Positions 4,701 through 7,127 of a stretch of DNA of 7,127 nt are shown one piece after another; within the stretch, counting starts at the first letter, position 1, and each line of letters opens with the position of its first letter. The translations under genes and the position numbers were made by a program. The notes under the pieces are model-generated. The model was not told where the DNA came from, did no database searches, and saw nothing but the letters and a program-made list of their open reading frames with translations. The DNA comes from Clostridiales bacterium (GTDB taxonomy: Bacteria; Bacillota; Clostridia; Oscillospirales; Oscillospiraceae): positions 1 through 7,127 of the forward strand of contig JAJBTD010000015.1 in assembly GCA_020861055.1 (NCBI GenBank), written 5' to 3'.

Positions 4701-7127
4701 CCTCTCCGGCAGCCCCATCGTGGACGACAGCATCACCGGTTACGTGGCCGTCACCCCGGACAACTCCGAGGACCAGGCGGTGGGCACCGAGCTGACCCTG
4801 ACCACCTCCACCGAGGACGCCACCATCTACTATCGCTTTGTAGACACCACCACCGGCGAGGGCGAATGGCTGACCTATGACGAGAGCAGCAAACCCACCC
4901 TGGACTCCCTCCCCTCCACCCTGGAGGTCTACGCCACCAGCACGGACCGGGCGAACAGCGTCAAGCGTATCCTGACCTACGCCGCGGGCACCGTCTCCTC
5001 CGTCAAGTTCAGCCCCAACGGCGGCGGCGTGTACATCGAGGACGAATCGGTGGAGGTCACCCTGACCTCCGCCACCGAGGGCGCGACCATCTACTATGCC
5101 ATCACCTACGACACGGACGAGGACGGCAATTACGTCTTTGCCACTGACAGCGACGACAACACCGCTTACACCAAGTATGTTCTGACCGAGGACGGAAGCT
5201 CCCCCATCTCCCTGGCCAAGGGCTTCGGCGGGGCCAGCATCATGGCCTATGCGGAGCTGGAGGGCTACACCACCAGCACCATCACCACCCGGAGCTTCAC
5301 TGAGCGGAGCCAGGAGACCTATAACATCTACTTCGGCCAGCTCCACTCCCACACCAACTATTCCGACGGCGCGGGCAGCATTACCGACGCCTATGAGCAC
5401 GCCACCGAGGTCCACGAAGAGAATGACCCTCTGGCCTTCCTGGCCGTCCCCGACCACTCCAACTCCTTCGACAGCGCCTCCAGCGACTCCGTCACCATCA
5501 CCGACGGCTCCCTCAGCGAGGAGTGGACCGAGGGCAAGGCTTACGCCGAGCAGTACACCACCGATGAGTTCGTGGCCCTGTTTGGTTACGAGATGACCTG
5601 GTCCAACGGCCTGGGCCATATCAACACCTTCAACACCGGCGGCTTCCAGAGCCGCACCCAGAGCGCCTACACCACCTATTCCACCGCCTTGCAGAACTAC
5701 TATGACACGTTAAAGACGGTGACCGACTCCATCAGCCAGTTCAACCACCCCGGCACCACCTTCGGCGACTTCCAGGACTTCTCCTACTACGATGAGGAGA
5801 TCGACGAGCTGATCACCCTGATCGAGGTGGGCAACGGCGAGGGAACCATCGGCTCCTCCAGCTACTTCCCCTCCTACGAGTATTACACCCGCGCCCTGGA
5901 CAAGGGCTGGCACGTGGCCCCCACCAACAACCAGGACAACCACAAGGGTCTGTGGGGCGACGCCAACACCGCCCGCACCGTGGTTTTGGCAGACAATCTG
6001 ACCGAGAACGCCATCTATGACGCCATGCGGAACTACCGGGTGTACGCCACCGAGGACAACGACCTCTCCATCTACTACACCCTGGACGGCAACATCATGG
6101 GCACCATCCTCTCCGAGAGCGATGTGGACGACACCGTGACCCTGTCCGTCAAGCTCAGCGACCCCACCGACAGCTCCCTGGGCACCGTTTCCGTCATCGT
6201 CAACGGCGGCTATGTGCTGGCCTCCCAGACCGTCAGCGGCAGTGAGGACACTGTGACCTTCAACGTCAGCTCCGATTACTCCTATTACTACATCAAGGTC
6301 GTGGAGGCCGACGGCGACATCGCCGTTACCGCCCCTGTGTGGGTGGGCGACGTGGAGGCCCTGGGCGTGTCCACCTTCGAGAGCAACGATGCGCTGGCCG
6401 TGCAGAACGAGGCCCTGAACATGACCCTGAGCCTCTACAACAACGAGAGCAAGGACTTTGAAATCGAGAGCATCACCTTCACTGTCACCGACCTGGACGG
6501 CAACGTTACCGACATCACCGACCAGATCGTGGCGACCAGCAACGTTCCCACCAAGGTGGAGAGCATGGACACCGCGGACTATAGCTTCTACTATGTCTAC
6601 GATGGGCTTGGCTCCACCATCTACACCGCCACCATCACCGGCACCCTGAACGGGGTCACCAAGGTCTACACCGAGCCGCTGACCGTCAGCTATGTCTCCT
6701 CCGACATGGTGACCAACGTGGTGGTAGACGGCAGCCACTACAACGACTACGTCACCGGCTACTACGGCGGCAACATGACCGAGCTGGAGGCCATCGCGGC
6801 AGACCTGTCCATCAAGCTGAACATCGTGGAGGACGTAAACGACTACTACGGCGAGGACAGCGTGCTGGACGACTGCTCCCTGCTCATCATCTCCGCCCCC
6901 GCCAAGAAGAGCGGCACCGCTAACGCCGGGGACTACGTGGCCAGCCTCTATGAGGACGAGTTCATCAAGGCGGTACAGGCCTACGTGCAGGCCGGCGGCA
7001 GCGTCATCGTCTGCGGCCTGGCGGACTACGGCGAGGCCAGCAGCGCGGGGGACTACCACACCGCCGCCCAGCAGAACAGGCTGCTGGCAGCCATTGGCTC
7101 CACTATGGGCCTCATCGGCGATGAGGC
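1741..7127 (+). CDS. Giant secreted multidomain PHP-type (CehA/McbA family) metallohydrolase, 3' end outside window
   Basis: One open frame of 1795 codons runs off the right edge. Residues 1-31 are a signal peptide: basic start (RTGKRR), hydrophobic LLSLILALAMCLSVLP, and cleavage probably after Ala31. Then come four divergent beta-rich modules (about 41-193, 289-442, 461-606, 616-764), the second preceded by a chitobiase-C-terminal-like domain (209-283). A jelly-roll-like region (775-995) and two more chitobiase-C-terminal-like domains (1001-1082, 1085-1193) follow. The PHP catalytic domain spans about 1196-1420, with an insert-like C-terminal part to 1460. Ig-like segments cover 1461-1655, and from about 1656 a Rossmann/amidotransferase-like domain begins. 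PHP motifs are all present: His1202/His1204, Asp1238-His1239, Glu1284, His1293, His1336, and Asp1399-Asn-His1401. PHP enzymes are metal-dependent, mostly phosphoesterases. Secretion and module content suggest scavenging or surface hydrolysis of a phosphorylated substrate or nucleic acid (inference). No cell-wall anchor is visible before the cut. A strong ribosome binding site and own promoter precede it. Confidence 0.93.
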   Translation, partial: MRTGKRRVSRLLSLILALAMCLSVLPVTAAAEEETTSTISTYTKVNSMDDLSTGDTVIIVASDYNVAMSTTQNPNNRGQVAIIKSDGGSTVTISSTDVQTFTLAAGKTDGTYAFYTSNGYLYAASSSKNYLRTETSLSSNSSWSIAIAEGVATITAQGDYTNNWMRYNYSNTLFSCYSSTSSQKDISLYKLTGTTTESGGSTTDPTESVETPSLTYSETDKTVTFKCATSGVTYYYSYSESGDYTALNGSSLDVSDHIGETLYAYAEVDSSKSEINSVELTAASTEPTVSGYKLLTGDITSGDQVMIYYPEGGTAVTGTASGSKLTGGVVTVADGVMETNNVGEVFTVYVDASGYLSFVTDEGKYLTSGSTGNSLTLANTSSDYSLWTLESAGASGSYYIKSVNAAYNGNAQYIEHYNGSFTTYGFNSSSTTAYTYQFYYVGHTDAEQPSTGGDTEEDEGLTSGTYVIWAPSYNMALTSTAYNTYYLAGERVTLTDSTLSGYTSAAVWTVTVTTGEDGTQSVTLAQDGSYLGVVVNSSYYNLTFGATTNTEWTLEDASEVSEGCYYLKNTGTNYYLEWYADKSDWSTYSSVKSGNESMFALQFTPVENTEEDEGTVTGTLVDSIAQGDQVVLYYPNGSLAMTGTANGSKLTGVAGTVEGTTLTTTSDALILTVRETDEGYYTFENGGLYLTSGSTGSSLTLAEKSDYSLWTLESAGTDGSFYIKNVNAKYGSSNQYVEYYSGFTTYSFYTGSESIYTYQFYKTGTTEVGVEYDTDSSIEESIATWGGGGPYTEGATSVNGDLYNVNDMLDSNATFTAVVSGEKVQTFTTGTSSGSTDISNWYMGGTGLGYGSDDYMQFAVSTAGWGDMELSFRLRASNTGSGEWQLQYSTDGETFTDFTTGAYSCSYTSYSSDGSSSAVTLSGSITDGVAKTSIKSATYITFTFDVPDGAENAENLYIRLVPSTTVRANGDASTPSNQGTVRIDSVVLSGSPIVDDSITGYVAVTPDNSEDQAVGTELTLTTSTEDATIYYRFVDTTTGEGEWLTYDESSKPTLDSLPSTLEVYATSTDRANSVKRILTYAAGTVSSVKFSPNGGGVYIEDESVEVTLTSATEGATIYYAITYDTDEDGNYVFATDSDDNTAYTKYVLTEDGSSPISLAKGFGGASIMAYAELEGYTTSTITTRSFTERSQETYNIYFGQLHSHTNYSDGAGSITDAYEHATEVHEENDPLAFLAVPDHSNSFDSASSDSVTITDGSLSEEWTEGKAYAEQYTTDEFVALFGYEMTWSNGLGHINTFNTGGFQSRTQSAYTTYSTALQNYYDTLKTVTDSISQFNHPGTTFGDFQDFSYYDEEIDELITLIEVGNGEGTIGSSSYFPSYEYYTRALDKGWHVAPTNNQDNHKGLWGDANTARTVVLADNLTENAIYDAMRNYRVYATEDNDLSIYYTLDGNIMGTILSESDVDDTVTLSVKLSDPTDSSLGTVSVIVNGGYVLASQTVSGSEDTVTFNVSSDYSYYYIKVVEADGDIAVTAPVWVGDVEALGVSTFESNDALAVQNEALNMTLSLYNNESKDFEIESITFTVTDLDGNVTDITDQIVATSNVPTKVESMDTADYSFYYVYDGLGSTIYTATITGTLNGVTKVYTEPLTVSYVSSDMVTNVVVDGSHYNDYVTGYYGGNMTELEAIAADLSIKLNIVEDVNDYYGEDSVLDDCSLLIISAPAKKSGTANAGDYVASLYEDEFIKAVQAYVQAGGSVIVCGLADYGEASSAGDYHTAAQQNRLLAAIGSTMGLIGDE
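1861..2319 (+). other. Low-GC N-terminal module of the giant protein (residues 41-193)
   Basis: This segment codes for a beta-rich module: GDTVIIV near the start, then AMSTTQNPNN, GYLYAASSSKNYL, WMRYNYSNTLFSCY and a final DISLYKLTG. I recognise the same pattern from secreted gut-bacterial nucleases and hydrolases, where it is an accessory module of unproven function. By hand count, 1921-2280 is about 45% GC (161 of 360), against 62-68% in sampled 60-nt blocks of the rest of the gene. Codons TTA, CTA, ACA, AAT and TCT are common here and rare after 2316. The sequence points to an origin different from the flanking gene. Confidence 0.7.
2605..3066 (+). repeat. Internal module repeat, copy A (residues 289-442)
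   Basis: This copy aligns over its whole length with copy C. Shared landmarks are GDQV, TGTASGSKLTG (TGTANGSKLTG in C), YLTSGSTG, SLTLA, DYSLWTLESAG, YIK-VNA, QY-E-Y and TYQFY. Relatedness also shows in the DNA: 24 bases are identical at 2833-2856 and 3805-3828, offset by 972 bp (324 codons). This indicates a fairly recent duplication inside the gene. The fold is probably a small beta module for binding or spacing; no catalytic residues are evident. Confidence 0.85.
3121..3558 (+). repeat. Internal module repeat, divergent copy B (residues 461-606)
   Basis: This copy lies between A and C and is a distant relative. It shares YVIWAPSYNMALTST at the start (compare VVLYYPNGSLAMTGT in C), then EWTLEDA in place of LWTLESA, YYLKN in place of YIKN, and a closing ALQFTPV in place of YTYQFY. 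Each side carries an acidic linker (TEEDEG at 456-460 and 609-614) that looks like a duplicated junction. The assignment to the same module family rests on motif order only. Confidence 0.6.
3586..4032 (+). repeat. Internal module repeat, copy C (residues 616-764)
   Basis: This is the close partner of copy A, with the same run of motifs from GDQVVLYYP through YLTSGSTG and DYSLWTLESAG to IYTYQFYKTG. The nucleotide identity with A is highest around 3805-3890. After this copy the protein changes character, entering a jelly-roll-like region (residues 775-995) containing WYMGGTGLGYGSDDY and WQLQYSTDGETFTDF, a style common in secreted nuclease-associated domains. Confidence 0.85.
4741..5319 (+). other. 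Two tandem chitobiase-C-terminal-like (FN3-associated) domains
   Basis: Residues 1001-1082 and 1085-1193 each contain the signature of this small beta-sandwich: an opening strand of the type VAVTPD or VKFSPN, a middle GTELTLTTST or ESVEVTLTSA strand, then DATIYYRF or GATIYYAI, and a closing L-VYA or IMAYAE strand. The second domain has an acidic loop (DTDEDGN, DSDDN, about residues 1124-1140) that might bind a cation. These domains usually act as spacers or binding modules next to catalytic domains; here they directly precede the PHP domain. Confidence 0.65.
5326..6000 (+). other. PHP metallohydrolase domain, CehA/McbA type (residues 1196-1420)
   Basis: The domain opens with FGQLHSHTNYSDG, the classic first PHP motif (HxH at 1202 and 1204). 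AVPDHSN gives Asp1238-His1239, the second motif. FGYEMTW with GHINTFN gives Glu1284 and His1293. QFNHPG gives His1336, EVGNG gives Glu1362, and NNQDNH gives the closing Asp-x-His at 1399-1401. No expected metal ligand is missing, so an active trinuclear metal centre is plausible. The following TENAIYDAMRNYRVYATED stretch is usual for this family. Substrate is not deducible. Confidence 0.85.
6706..7127 (+). other. Start of a Rossmann/GATase-like domain, cut by the window
   Basis: From about residue 1656 the pattern changes to alternating helix and strand: VTNVVVDGSHYNDYV, then CSLLIISAP, FIKAVQAYVQAGGSVIVCG, and QQNRLLAAIGST. This resembles DUF4350 or GldG-like and ThuA/amidotransferase-like folds found attached to secreted hydrolases. 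No catalytic Cys-His pair can be judged because the domain continues past 7127. Its role may be ligand binding rather than catalysis. Confidence 0.5.

Noticed and set aside
2311..5619. 1102-codon open frame on the minus strand opposite the large gene
   Set aside because: Its codons lie in exact register with the sense codons, and its product is a low-complexity Gly/Val/Ala/Asp-rich chain with no domain. It exists because the sense gene avoids TTA, CTA and TCA codons. The sense frame has signal peptide, ribosome binding site and PHP motifs.
5710..7059. 449-codon open frame on the minus strand
   Set aside because: It is the continuation of the same antisense register after the single TTA codon, with the same Val/Gly/His/Asp-rich composition and no start signal.

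Overview
The window holds two divergently transcribed genes separated by about 510 bp of regulatory DNA. It looks like chromosomal DNA of a gut-type, moderately high-GC Clostridia member, in the style of the Oscillospiraceae. The grounds are strong AGGAGG-type ribosome binding, consensus sigma-A promoters, a Gram-positive style signal peptide, and a giant modular secreted protein rich in GGC, ACC, CTG and GTG codons. This placement is inference; there is no rRNA or marker gene.

Left part (1-1334): a complete class II Fic-domain gene on the minus strand (182-1228). It encodes an intact catalytic motif, an N-terminal inhibitory helix motif and a C-terminal winged-helix-like segment. It has a near-consensus promoter (1256-1284) and a probable rho-independent terminator at the window edge (1-32). 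A short motif, TTTCCCTTAAAT, is repeated in both orientations around this gene. Two inverted pairs with the same 24-bp arm spacing lie over and just upstream of the promoter, and a weaker cluster lies just past the stop codon. This is the most system-like feature of the window: a probable autoregulatory Fic/HTH unit with its own operator array.

Middle (1335-1740): no convincing gene. It contains an A/T-tract hairpin, a sigma-A promoter (1466-1494) facing right, and a leader of about 240 nt. The leader carries a perfect but orphan Shine-Dalgarno sequence, and the real ribosome binding site of the large gene lies at 1726-1731.

Right part (1741-7127): one uninterrupted reading frame of 1795 codons that runs off the window. 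It encodes a secreted multidomain protein: signal peptide, four divergent copies of a beta-rich module (the first of much lower GC), a jelly-roll-like region, three chitobiase-C-terminal-like small domains, a PHP metallohydrolase domain of the CehA/McbA type with its metal ligands in place, Ig-like segments, and the start of a Rossmann/glutamine-amidotransferase-like domain. The most likely role is an extracellular or surface-associated phosphoesterase or nuclease-like hydrolase, but its substrate cannot be read from the sequence. Very long open frames on the opposite strand are codon-usage shadows of this gene.

Nothing in the sequence directly links the two genes in function. They share only the intergenic region.
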